DNA from: Hofstenia miamia
Taxonomy: Eukaryota > Xenacoelomorpha > Acoela
Reading direction: 5' to 3'
DNA length: 64,000 bases
Assembly: GCA_004352715.1 (NCBI GenBank)
Contig: SCFE01000005.1
Location: 553,556-617,555, forward strand
Shown in pieces: positions 36,216 through 48,896 of this stretch (positions within the stretch are counted from its first letter, which is position 1; every line of letters begins with the position of its first letter). Below the pieces are notes generated by a model, which saw nothing but the letters and a program-made list of their open reading frames with translations, ran no database searches and was not told the DNA's origin. The position numbers were made by a program, and so were the translations under genes.

Positions 36216-37076
36216 GGATATTTAGAATGCAGTACCCTCATCGATATTATTCTATATGTAATCAGAAGACAGCTCGGAATTGAACTATTAATTCTACTGC
36301 TTCGACATGTCGCAAAGAAGCCATCCGGTTTCAACTCTGTCTGTTAGTTTATTAAATATAAGTCGGAAAAATAATCTGTAAGGGTGAAAATTTAGTGGAG
36401 TTACATAATTAATGTATTGATTTGCAATTCATTTACCCAGTGTTGAAGATGTTCATATGAATTTCGTGGCCTGACGTCTTATTAGATTTATGCTTTCTAT
36501 ACACTTGCTAATTTTTTTAAAACATTGTAATCTTTTACATAACGAAGCATTGAGTTCATGCCTGAGACATTGTAACCTTGTGGAGGCAAAGAATAAATTC
36601 AAATAACTCTTAGCTGAAGGCGATCGGTGAGAAATTTTGCATTTAATACCGTAAAACGTGAGACTCGCCGTCAATTACAGTTTGATTGAAGCCAATTAGA
36701 GGAAATGGGAAGGCATTATCGTGACCAAATTTCATAATATGCATTCGCATTTAAATTCATTGTTTATAAAATCTTGCTAGAAATAATTGCTCTTACGACT
36801 GTTTATTTTCCATTACAGTCTGCTCTTTGCCCGAAATTTCCACTCGGCAACTTCAACTCCCCAATCGACTAAATATAATGTAGACTTCTTTCAACGGTAA
36901 GACTGCGAATGAAAGACTTTTTAACAACTCTGTTCATTTTTCATTACTGCATTTTGTTGCAATTTTAAAGCTTTGTTTTCCTGTTGAGTCTCAAACATTC
37001 TATATCTTGGCATTTTAAGAAATGTCTGCATGATATTTACTTTGTTATCAACAACAGATTTTTGAATTTGTTTTCG
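36216..37076. other. AT-rich non-coding DNA
   Basis: Nothing recognised; the 73-codon minus-strand frame at 36453-36674 has no recognisable features. Confidence 0.4.
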
Positions 37077-37402
37077 TGTATTATCAGGGTTGGTATGTAA
37101 AACATGGGATGTCTAAAACATTGCTTAAAACAGTGTTTTAACATGTTTTTGCAAGGTTTTTTCAAATTCATATAGAATTTTATGGAAAATAATTTTGGGT
37201 TTGGTCCAATCGTACTTCCGTAACCGATTTTTCAAAGTAAAAAATAACAAAACCTGATAGGTTTGTCATAACTCAATGTTTGCTACTAGCAACTAGGGTT
37301 TTCAGCAAAATTTCAATACCTTAAGATAGGTCTGTCTACTAACAAAAGACATTGTTTTATATGTCTAAAGCGTAAAAATTTTTTTGACACCCTGTGCATT
37401 AC
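37077..37402. mobile_element. hAT-type element, GGTTGGCA family, inverted copy (310 bp)
   Basis: The element spans 37085-37394. Its left end CAGGGTTGGTATGT is followed by AAAACATGGGATGTCTAAAA and AAAACAGTGTTTTAACATG, equivalent to the right part of 17669-18000. The right end is TTTTTTTGACACCCTG. The flanks TGTATTAT and TGCATTAC match at six of eight bases, both differences being C/T. Confidence 0.7.
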
Positions 37403-40400
37403 TGTAATGACATTTTTTCATGCAATAACTGATTTAGTTCGAGATGCATTTCGGTTTTTGTTGACTTTGCCAATAATCATTCCAGTTTTTAAAGATTTAA
37501 TTTACCTTTTTAACGATTAACGTACAACTATTTCTTAAAAATAGTATTTAATGAATGCGAATTTGTTTAAATATTTTGAGTGTAATTTTAACTGACATTG
37601 TTGAGAAATCTCGATTAAATTTAAGCAAGGGATCGTTTTAGTCACTTCTACTTAGAGTTGCATTATTACTGAACTATAGAGGAAGAAAACTACCTAAGTT
37701 TATTTCAGAAGGTTTTATCATCAGAATGGTATCTACGTAATCTGGATCAAAAGTAGCTGTCATTGTTGACTGGATACTGAAAATTATTGCCTCACTCAAT
37801 TTGTTTCGCTCAAGTCATTTGTGTAGTTGCATCACACTGATTTTAATGCATATTTTTTAGATAAATTTCCAATTTCACAACATTTGATCAAAAAATTAAC
37901 TAATGATACATACAAAGAAGTTTCAATTCACTCAATAGCGAATGAAATGGGACACAGAGTTTCTCTGAGAAGAAATGGTTTTTAATAAGGTTCACCATGT
38001 AAACAATGAAATCATTTTAATCATTATAACTATGATCTACAAAAAAACCTGCTTGGAATTTTTAACATTCCAATGTTGTAATGATGATGGTACAATGCTT
38101 CGTCAGATTCTTGAGCGTGTACCGTATGTTTTATTTCTTCCACAAATGCAAAATTCTAGTACTCTAAATTGATAGAGACTATTTTCCTGTTGTATCATCC
38201 CAAAATGTTTTTTTTGGATGAAGCATCATCACGTGTTCAGCAAGTCAGCGCGAAGCTACATATCTTGGTTAGCTTGTTCATCAAGTATTGAATAATAACC
38301 CAACTTCACTTCTGGTTAAAGAAAATTTGGACACTATTTGTTCCTCTCTGAATAATCTGAATATTCTTTCGACATGTTCATCCACGACCGTTGGGAAGAA
38401 TGAATTATCAGTTGTTGTAAAAATTCATAAATTATGATGTGAAACAATGTGAGCATGAAAGACTAAATAAGTGAATCAACCTATTTGCTTGAAAGTAACT
38501 CTTAGTGTGTTAGGATCCTCAATACTGCTCCCATTTATGATGTACTAATCTGTCGCTAGTTCTTTTAATTTAAATCGTATGCAGTTATATAAAAGGCAGT
38601 TTGCAAATTCAACACCCAACATCTTTTGTAGGTCGTATGAAATAACATAACTAAGAGTGTGTGATAATTTACTTGTTTATAATGTTGAAACCGAAATGTC
38701 TTGCTCTAAGCTTAGTAAAATGACTTTATATACCTACATCTAAGTCTATGCTTTTTCAATTTTAATTGTAGTCAATTTGGCATTTACTTATTAATCATTT
38801 AGCAAATGAAACTAAAAATTTTCTATTTCTCTAAAACATATTTTCATTATATACAAAACCCTTACTTTTTTATTAAACTTAATGGTTTGTATTAAAGAGT
38901 TTGCTGCACGTACACCAGCTAACCCGAGTGTTTTAGCATGCAAAATTAACAAAATAAGTACTACTTAAATAAAATTATTATCAGCAGATGCTTCATAAAT
39001 CAGGTAACTATTAAATGGGCTTCATCCAAACCATTGATACTTTGCAATTGAATTTATCATACTCCACTATGCGATACTCCACAGTATATCTTTCTTGCAC
39101 TTTAGGGGTGTACGATGCAAATTTACTTTAATACGGTACAAAACTTTTAACAGTGTTACCCTTTGTTGGAAATGTTTTAAATTTTCTCACGATTTTTGAT
39201 CACTTTTTCAAATTTTCATGCCATATATATATATACTTCGATATAAGGTCATTTTCAGCATGTACACATGCTTACTGATATCTAATGTCTGCTGAAAGGA
39301 CCCAATAAATTATTTTTCATGGAGTTTTAGTAAATCATCTATAGCTTTATCAGACTTCTGATCAACCTAATAATGCCTTTATGTGGAATGCAATGCATAG
39401 TAAACAGAACGCATAATAATTTTATGGATTGTAAGCGCAATAATAAATAGTTGAATTGATCCGCGGGTGTTTTCATAATTGCCTGCGAGCCTTACTTGAA
39501 GTCAGTTCATGAATTTTTCCGAATGAACACTTAACATGTTCTATTAAAATACTAGGAAACCGGTCATAAACTTGTTTTCATCAAAGCAAGTTGTAAAATC
39601 AATTTTTTTACAAACTTTTAACTAATTACGTTCTAATCCATTCGCTCTAATTACAGCTTAGCGATAGAAAATTGTTATGTAACTTTTTTCTCCATGCTAA
39701 AAATAGAACATTAAAAGGGTTTGAAGAGATTAATTTGCTTTACAATTACAATTAATAGGAGGCAATGGTAATTTTTTTGAAAAGATTGCAAACTTTACTT
39801 TGATAATGGTGAGTTTCTATATTGCATTGTGACATTCAATATCAATTGAAAGACCGTATTTCATACAAAAATGATTTTACGATGAAATTGATGCTTTCAA
39901 ATTAGTCCTTTTACCTCTAATGACCGATTGAGCATCAATAGAAGCGCACTAAATATTGATTGTATTTTTAATATAAAATGTTTTTGTTCTTGAATTATAT
40001 TTGTCATTGGCAACCGTTCAGATGTACTGCAAATGCTTCTACCTTTGGCTTTCCTGAATTTAATAATTACCTTTAGAAATGCATTTAGCGTTTAACGAAA
40101 TCCTGAAAATGTTACCTTATTTAGGGAAGTGGTCCAAAATGAATACTTTAAGATATCGTTAACAATTGCGTGAATTAATGTCCTAATTAGAGAGGAGTTA
40201 AGCACTCATTGCCTTCTGAGTACAAACTAAGTAAAATACCCTACTAAGAATTTCAAAGGGGTGCAGAATAATTGTATTTGGGAGCTTACAGAATTTTAGA
40301 GCATCCTTTTTAGGTCACTTCCCTTATATTGCTTGCGAAATTAATATATGAAGTTATGTGATCAAAGTATCTAGTCGTGATGGTTATATGCTTTGACGAA

Positions 40401-43400
40401 TATTTTGTTATGCTGTAATCAAAGTAAAACTTTATTTTTTGACGTATAATTGTTTAACTACCAAACAATAAATTGTGTAGCATATATAATAGCTTATGAT
40501 ATGATCTTGTAGATTCCACGCTATTTCTGAGAATTTCCATATGTAAAATGAAATTCCGACACGTCCTAAAATTCGATTCCATTGTACATACATTACATTG
40601 TGGAAGCATAATGTATTCATAATGGAGCATAGTCTTTACATTATGGACTTCATGTTTGTTTATTTTCAAAATTTAATCAGATTTAATATAAAAACTAAAT
40701 TTTGCCACTTTTGTTTATTAAAAGGTCTAGAATATTTCGGATAAGTATAGTTAAATAATGTAAGACATCACACAGACGCTTTATTATTAATTATTTAGCT
40801 CCCGAAAGGCTATCGTATGTTCTATGTTTTAATATATTAATGTCATCTTTTATGATCATCCTCGAATTTCTGCATTCTATTATCTCATCATAGAGGGATA
40901 TTTTATCCTATAATTTTATGCCAACCCGAGCCTTGTGACCTTTATTGAAAAATTCACACGTCAGACAGATGTCTCGTTTAAAATTTTGAGTAAAATCGAA
41001 TTAATAGCCTCTTTCTTTTGATAATAATTGATAGCTTCCTGAGATTTATGCTGACATCAACCAAGTCCATTCATCTTCATTTTCTTCCTCTAAAAGTGTC
41101 TAATGCCTGGATTCATAAGTCTAAGATTTAACAACTTATGGATTAAAAATCTACATTCCTCGCTCGTTGTTAAACCAATTGTTGAATTTAAGTTGTTTTA
41201 TGACATTTTTTCTTTGTCCTTCCAAGAGATAATTAACATTGATATCTTTTCCAAATTTATTTTATGACAAATATAAGAACTAAATGCAATTACTGCAAGT
41301 ATAACATTTACCAACTAGCAACTAGCATCCATGCACCCAAAACATAAATAATTCCATTAAGTCCAAACTTTCCAAAATACTCCAGCGAGTTGCCAATTTT
41401 TCTTGAAAGTGCATTCGTATTTACGTTACTTCTCCACTTTATTCAGTGTTAAAAAAGAGGGATTTTAAAGTTTTCTAATTCCACTTTTTGTTGCAGAATA
41501 CGTATGCCAATTGCCTTAAGCTCAATTCTTTTAGATGCAACACTGTTTTCTGAACTCAGAGCTTTACACTTAGACTAGCTCTACTATATTTGTTATTTTT
41601 TAGAAACTTTGATGTAAAGTATTAATGCTACAACATGGGTTATTATTTTTTATACATCTCATGCATTTTTTGTAATTTTTGAAATACATTTTGACGAGCA
41701 ACGGTACATTTTTTCAACGACTTTTTACTGCACCCAAAGTCAGAACTCACTAGTCTAAAAACTTATATTTAGTTACATATTCGGTTCAAAAAATTTTAGT
41801 CAGATATGCATTACATATGCAGTAGGTGTTCAATTTATTCGATTCTTGAAATTTAATTTGTGTTAGGAGACAGCATTTATTAGTCCAAAATGTTAAAACG
41901 TGTTTGAAACTGTCTCTGTCAGTCAATTTGTCATTTTGAAAGAAAGACGTTTATGACGTCAAAAATGTTATTTACGTCAGAAATTAAAATTGTTTCAGAA
42001 TGTTTATTCTATAAAAATTTAATGATAGAATGCACGCATGCAAAATGCAAGTTTCACTGTCTTCTCATTGTCTAACTTGCTTTGTTTGGCATCCTGCACC
42101 ATTCCCATTGTACTGACGTCTCTTTCTATGACCTCAGACGTTGGAATAACTTTGAAAGTCTATAAAACTCTTACTACGTGTATTAAATAAAAGAAAACAA
42201 AAGTTGTTTATTGTAAGTGCAGACTATTTAAAAATTATTTTGATTGATGTCTGATTAGTGTTCCGTTTTGCATCATCATTCGTGACAATGACCTTTGCAA
42301 CTTTATCTGATAAACTGTATAAAGAGCGGTTACAAAAAACGTTTTTGACAATAAATCTGTTTTTCGCAAACTGTTCTGAGATACATTTCTAATTTTCAAT
42401 ACTGGAAAAAGTTACGTTCATGGTATAGAGGTTTTAGATCCAAATGAGAAATATGATGTTTAGCAGGGTTACCTCTCGTGGAACGATTTTTAGTGAAAAT
42501 TAAAGCCAGCTTTAATGGCGATTGTGAAAAAACGCATGAAAAGTAGTGTATGTGGTAAGCCTGTGTACCTACTGATTTAAAATCACCCATAGTGTCTCTT
42601 TGTAAATACATGTGGCAAACAAGCTAATACACCCATGTGTCTTTTAATTAGTTTATATTTCCAAATGTTTTTCAGTTCCAACAACGTTTTCATAAATAGT
42701 CTAAATAAAAAATCGGATTTTATTGAGTTTTTAAAAAATCGAATTCTTTCACAACCCTATGAACAGTACAGACAATTGTCTTCAGCACTCAACGTCGTCG
42801 TAAATGTTGAAAATATTGTTTACTTTCATTTTAATAGCTCGGGTAGATTTTTAAATTTATGGAGGTGCTGAGTTTTTTTGAGGTTCTATTATTATATTTT
42901 CTTGTATCGAATTCCAATTTCTCATTCAGATCTTAAAGTTTTCAATTTATTTCCGCTTTATTATTAATTCGTTTGTCATTCACAGGCTTGGTGAGATTTA
43001 ATTTGCTCGATCTTGCTATAAGACTCATTTTAACAATTTCAGAATCAAATTGTCGTAATTGAAGGGATAAAATAGTATCATGAACGCTATTGGATGTAGA
43101 GAAGAATAGATTATCTACAGCGTCAATTCAAACCTGAACAATACTGTCAGAAGAAATAAACAATCTTATCTTAAAGAGAAGATTGGTAGTCATGGTTTTA
43201 TTTGAGGCAGAAGAATTCGAGACGCGAATCTTTCAAATTTGAAATTGTTCTTATAAAAATTAAGACTTTTTGATGTTTTTTGTATATATATATATACATT
43301 GACTAATTGACTAAAAATTTTTGATTTACAAGCTCCGTGTTTCTTAACCTTTTTTACAAGTTAACATATTGTCAAGCTTCATAAATTTTAGCGGGATATC

Positions 43401-44978
43401 TTAATTCTAATTATAATATTTTAATGGTGAATTAGCATCCCATGACATTATTTCGTGTCACAAAAGTGGAAAACCACTGAACTAGGTTTGTACACTTAAT
43501 AAAGAACATTTATTGAATTATTCTTTGTATACTTGTATGAGGGGGGTGAAGATCCACCGGATACAAAATATTGTTATTTGAAATGTAACAGCAAAATGAA
43601 ATGCATTGAGTAATGTTAAATCAAACTTTGCTTTAATATTTTAACGTGACTTGTATTTCCAAATGAATTGTTATGCGGTGAAATCAATTGAGTGGTTTTG
43701 TAACGCCTTGCTAAGGACGCGATGAACAGAACGAATTTTGAAAAGAATGTATTTTTGGAATTCAGAATCCTTGACGCGTTGAGAGACTGTCAGTTCTAAT
43801 TAAATAATTCAAAAACAAGGCTAACGACGGTGGTTGCGGTGGCAGTGGTTTCTCTATCCACAAACTTCATATTTAGAGGTCTTCATACTGTCCATGACAA
43901 GTGTTTCGAGGCACCTGTCCTCGTAAAATAGTTTTGTAAGGAGACCGTCATAACTTCAATTTTTAGCAGTATTTCAGATATTTACAGTGTAAAATCAAAT
44001 TTTTTAAATTCGTTTTTAAAAATAAATGTGTTTTCAGCCCCTGTTCATGTGAAATAATACGACTTCTTATTCGGCGGTAATATAGAAAAGCTCTCATTTT
44101 CAGCTGTTCGGCTTACTAAGCGGCAAGTTCTGAATTAGAATATAGAAAGGTGAGATTTCAAAGCAGTTAATATTTTCAATTTTTTTGCACATGATCCAAT
44201 CAAGTTTTAATTCTTTTTTAAAATAGCTTCTTTAGCCATTGTTGTATAAAACACACAATAATTCTGTTGTTTATTCGTTTTCTGAGAACGAGAAAGACGA
44301 TTTCGTCTTTGTCCGAAGTTAAGTTGGGCTTTTAAAATATAAGTACGTCAAGTGGTTCTAAGAACAGCTCTATCCCAGTTTAAATAAAAGCTTTTAAGTA
44401 TGTTTCAAAGTATTTTTTATGATTTAAAGTAACTAGACGATTTACAGCCAACTAAATTAATTCAAGTTCACTGAATGGCAAATTTGCAGTCGTCCAATGC
44501 CTCTAAATTTAGAAATGCGCAGAAACCGCGCGGAAGGTTCGATAGCAATGCGATAAAACTGTATGCAATACGGTTGGGAATTGCAGGTGTGAATTTCCTC
44601 ATCGCAAAACTAAGTGCAATTTTTACAGTTTGATTTGCTGTGATCAATTTCAACGCTTTTTTGTTGATAACTTTACAATCTTTTAATTAATGGTATTCCT
44701 TAAATTCTGCAAACATGGAAACCCCTTTCTCAAAAAAATGTATTTTAAAATGAAGAAGACAAAAGAAGTCATTCTTGATCCGTATATAATTTTGTTCGAT
44801 ATACATTGTATTTTCAAACGAGCTTGTTATGTGTGTTGCCATATCAAGCTTATTCGATAAATTAAAACGTTTTGTGATTAGTTATAAATCTTTCTAAAAT
44901 TATAGTGTAATACTCATGACCAAAACTCATTAAAGTAATATTTTTCCTATTAGTTTTGATTGTCCAATGCTTTGTTTT
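37403..44978. other. 7.6 kb of AT-rich DNA without recognised genes
   Basis: No exon with a recognisable domain, no RNA gene, no complete element. The frame at 42635-42871 contains FINSLNKKSDFIEFLKNRIL, which reads more protein-like than most, but I cannot assign it and see no splice context. Short TA runs occur at 39222 and 43286. AGGGTTACCTCTCGTGGAACG near 42464 could be an element end without partner. Confidence 0.35.
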
Positions 44979-45313
44979 AACATCTCTATTGGAGATTGAC
45001 AACATGAGGTAAATGGGGATTCGAACCTTACCCGAAAATTTAATACCCGAACCCGAGCAGACCCGAAACGCTGAATTTGATTTGACGTTGAGGTTCTTTA
45101 TCCAATCAAATTATCATTAGCATCAATCATTTTCTGATGGGGAAACAGCAGTTCATTGGAATTACTTAACGTCATGGATCCTTCTCAAATCAAGCTATGA
45201 TTAACATCAATATTGTTTTAATAATTAATCTAATCTTTGTACCCAACCCGAACCGAAATCTGAAATCGGGTCGGGTTTATCGGGTACCCGATGTCACTCT
45301 CTAACCTCTCTAT
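44979..45313. mobile_element. Candidate hAT-type element with ACCCGAA-rich ends (about 310 bp)
   Basis: Left part has GAGATTGACA, then TTACCCGAAAATTT, ACCCGAACCCGAGCAGACCC. Right part has CCCAACCCGAACC, TCGGGTCGGGTTTATCGGG and TGTCACTCTCT. The ends are imperfect inverted repeats (GAGATTGACA versus AGTGTCA complement). Similar 11-mers flank it: AACATCTCTAT at 44979-44989 and AACCTCTCTAT at 45303-45313. Exact borders are uncertain by a few bases. Confidence 0.55.
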
Positions 45314-45617
45314 ATATACGTAGTTACTAATTTTAGGTCATATTGTGCATACATGTACTCTCCATGTTTTGTAAATATTTTGCTGTTTTGGGTAACATTT
45401 AGGTATGTTTAAATAGTTCAATGATTTTTTGGTTATTTGTATTTTTCAGTGACACTTTGCAAACTCTTCTCATTAGCAAAATGAATTTGCTATAGAGAAT
45501 TGATATAGATTTTTGCAGAATGTTGCCTGTTGCCTTTATGAAGGGTTTCTTTCCACAATATACATGTATTATAGTTAACGATTATTTTTACTACTAAAAC
45601 CATTCAGTACAAGAGGG

Positions 45618-46512
45618 TAAGGGAAACCGGGGCAAGTTGATACCATTGCGTTTATTAAGAAAAATAACAAGTGTTTTCAATTGTTGCCCTCTTGCGTTTA
45701 AAAACAGACAAGCGATAAGTAAATTAATATCCTTGTATAAAGTGTTGTAATAGAAGTTTGAGGTGATTTAAATTCAGTTCAATATTTACATATAGCATTA
45801 TTTATTTTTGCATAGAGTAATATTTGTGTCCATATAAGATAACTGTACATAATTTGGGTAAATATATATATATTGTTGTGTAAAACCTTGGATTGTTAAG
45901 GTTTTTAATAAATACAAAACGTTTTACTCTGATGAAGGTTTTTAAAGAATGATCGAGTTGAAGAAAATTATCAAGGCCAGGGCATGTTGATACTAGCTGA
46001 GTTCATTGGAAATATTTGCTTGGTATATGGAGAGCCGTGGAAAAATATATGTCAAGGCGAAGAATGGGTTAATGCACCCAATGTTTATTATGGTCCCTTG
46101 TAGAATGTGTGAGCGATTGCAATTTTTATATTTGTCACATTTGTGAAGACCTATCTTGTTGATTTTGTGTTTTTGTGCAGTTGTTCTATAATACAACTAC
46201 TTAATTTCTTCGTTAAATTAATTTAAAATTTTAATTAATTAATTGTGATCAATTAATTTTTTGTCACCAATTGTGACTGGTATCTACATATTATCAACTT
46301 GCCCCGTCTGGGAGCAAGTTGATACTTTTTGGCTAAAGCAATTAATCGGAGTGAAAGCCAAGTGATGATAACCTTCCTGTCAATGATTACTGGACCCACA
46401 TTCGGAATTGTCCAATAGTCCTAAAAACATATTGATATTTTTTCAAGATTCTTTTCGTTTATGGCAGACCTCAAAAAAGAAAATTGGTATCAACTTGCCC
46501 CGGTCTCCCTTA
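45618..46512 (-). mobile_element. pogo/Tigger-like DNA transposon relic (891 bp)
   Basis: The element spans 45620-46510 with TA on both sides (45618-45619 and 46511-46512), as expected for TA target duplication. The terminal inverted repeat is 25 bp with one mismatch and contains ACCGGGGCAAGTTGATACC. An internal inverted copy, ATCAACTTGCCCCGTCTGGG followed by AGCAAGTTGATAC, lies near 46295-46325. Between the ends is a decayed piece of transposase on the minus strand (45993-46196). Full-length pogo-type elements are about 2-3 kb, so this copy is internally deleted. Confidence 0.7.
45993..46196 (-). pseudogene. Fragment of a pogo-type DDE transposase
   Basis: On the minus strand the frame gives TTAQKHKINKIGLHK early on, then QGTIINIGCINPFFALTYIF and PRLSIYQANI. 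This resembles the part of pogo/Tigger DDE domains where a stretch ending in a T-x-CCAINA-type strand leads into an IPP-FIFPR motif. Here the NALGN and IPP positions are replaced or lost, the catalytic aspartates are not visible, and the frame stops at 45993 within the family's conserved region. The match is by eye from motif order only, supported by the matching terminal repeats and TA duplication around it. Confidence 0.5.
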
Positions 46513-47498
46513 CAATGCATCTTGTCATGATGTGTCTAATCAACCAATGTATCCTTACTAGCAATAAGCTCATCCATGATCTCATTACTATAAATCCAAT
46601 TATAAGATGACAATAATATCATTGTGCCTTCAAAAACGGCAGCCATTTATGATTTGTTTGAAATTAATTGAGCAGTCATAATTACATATCTTTATTACTC
46701 TAAGCCAAACTTCTAAAATGTCGGGCAACGTCATGTAATGTTACAAACCTTCTTAATGTTAATTGAGCTTTTGGCATTAGAAAGGATTTGGAATTTTCAC
46801 TCAAGCTGGAAATATTTGATTAGAAATTTAGAAACCATGTTACATTTTGTAATTTTGCTACTGGGTAAGGTAATATTTTCGAGTCATATTTATCATTGAT
46901 TTTAAGATTATATTTGGATATTTTAAAGTCATTTTCATGAATGCCCTGCTCATTATTAATATTTTTAACACTATTTCGTCTGAATAGCTACAGACTACTT
47001 AAAATGAGATGGACTTAACACGTTTTGCCAAATGGGATAGGAATTCTAGCGGTAGACAATGGAATTCATTATTACAGTAAATTAGCATTGAAATCAATTT
47101 CAAATAGACAGAATCTCCAATGTTCTTCGCTGGCATTCGAAATTCGAATTCCGACCCCAACTCGAAAACTTATGCTTTTCAATACATGATTTATCAAAAA
47201 ATCCTAATGAGTATGTAAGCCATTATTAGATACCGGTAATTATTTTAGTTGATTATCTAGAATAATCTAGCTATTAATTCTATTACAGAAAGCTCAATTT
47301 GTTCAATATACACGAATGCTTCCAAAATTTCTATTCTATTGGTATTTTGCCTGCAAAGAGTAATAGTTGACATCTAATGAGAATTAAGATCCCAATCTTA
47401 TCGGAATTGAAAAGGTGAAATCTGTTCCAAAGAGAATCAAGATGTTGCATCAGAAAGATTCCCAATCATGTTCAGTTCTATATACATTTTAGCCCTTT

Positions 47499-47501
<3 letters not shown>
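46513..47501. other. AT-rich non-coding DNA
   Basis: No gene. ATTCGAAATTCGAATTCCGA near 47138 and AAAGAGAATCAAGATG near 47440 resemble interiors of old hAT-type repeats. Confidence 0.35.

Positions 47502-47539
<38 letters not shown>
47502..47539. repeat. (TA)n microsatellite
   Basis: Pure TA repeat, about 19 units. Confidence 0.95.
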
Positions 47540-47543
<4 letters not shown>

Positions 47544-48811
47544 ATATAAACTTATGATTTGCACTTGCTCATGTGTATGTAATGTTAGTGTATAGTTTAT
47601 AAGGTTGTATCAATAACTGATTTGAAAACTTCATTTAATTTGCCTTTGATTGAATCCAGTATTTAGAAATTTAGAAATCCAGTTAGAAATATTTATTATA
47701 AATTTCCATTAATACTAAGATTAACAAAATCCCTTTCAAATTCAAGGTTCCGATTAACATAAAATAATGGAGTTTAGCCTTGTCCAAATGGAAGATCTAA
47801 ATAAACTAAGCTTTGCTAAAAATATTATCATTCGAAGTTTCAATTAAAGTTAGCAAAGTGCACTAAAAGATGTGCGTTGTGAGGTTCATCGGTAGTAACC
47901 GCTGTTTAGCGAAAAACTCTTAAGGAAAGACTGAGTGATTTCTTTCAGGCCTCGCAGATAGTAGACTTTTTAAAAAACTTGTTGAAATAAACTTTTGTAG
48001 TTGCATTGTTTTCATTTCTCACCGAATGTTGTGCAGTCAGGTGTGAGAGGCTTTCCATCTTTTACTTAACAATGAAATTAAATCTTGTAAATATGTCAAT
48101 CCCAAAATAGATTTGCTAAGAAGATTAAATTTTTTATTTTATCTACACTTTACTATATTGAAAAGTTCCTCTTTATTTTTAAGGTGTATCACTACTATTT
48201 CATACTAATCTGCACGTTGCTGGATTTTTGCAAACCTCATTGTGAAGAATATTGAGAAACATTGTCTTATAACAGTAAAAAACTGCAAGGTTGGAAGAAC
48301 TGATTTGCTTCTTGCAGATGTAATGTTATCTATTAATTTAATCAATACTCGTATTTCCTAAGATCTTTTTTGATTTACTTTGATGTTAGTTAATTAGAAA
48401 CATCACATTGATTAAACAACATGAAGTATATCCTTATGAAATTATTCATATTTCTAGCTACACTGTATTTCCAATCAAATAGATTTTATCTTAAAATTCA
48501 CTTTTTATGTGGTAGACTAGTGTTGCATATGCATTAGCTGAAATTATATGTCATGTCAAGGCCATCGCAATTCCCTAATGACGCCCAAAATTAATACTAA
48601 TGTCAATTGAAAACTAAACAGAAAACAAAAACGATAGGATTCGGCGGGACTAGAATTCTGTTTATTCTAGTCTGATTTAAATCCACTCCATACAATGTAG
48701 TTTTATGCAATATTCTTATATCATTTGGTACAATGACATATCTTCTATTTCGACCAAAAATGTCGAAATGACAAATATTCTAAAATATGTATCCGTGTTT
48801 ATTCATATATG
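47540..48811. other. AT-rich non-coding DNA
   Basis: Nothing recognised. Confidence 0.4.
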
Positions 48812-48896
48812 ATCCCAGTCCCATGTTAGTGCCAGTACCATTGAAATATTTATTTTCTAGTATACCCCATGAGACTAAGTGTTCCCGCAGAACCTT
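48812..48896 (-). repeat. Dispersed repeat family R2, copy 4 (inverted)
   Basis: On the minus strand it reads GGTTCTGCGGGAACACTTAG, CTCATGGGG and AAATATTTCAATGGTACTGG, collinear with 23048-23110. GGTTCTGCGG here supports a GGTTCT terminal motif for the family. Confidence 0.5.

Noticed and set aside
45025-45040. GGATTCGAACC, which resembles a tRNA B-box
   Set aside because: It lies in the ACCCGAA-rich left end of a candidate hAT element. No cloverleaf can be formed around it.
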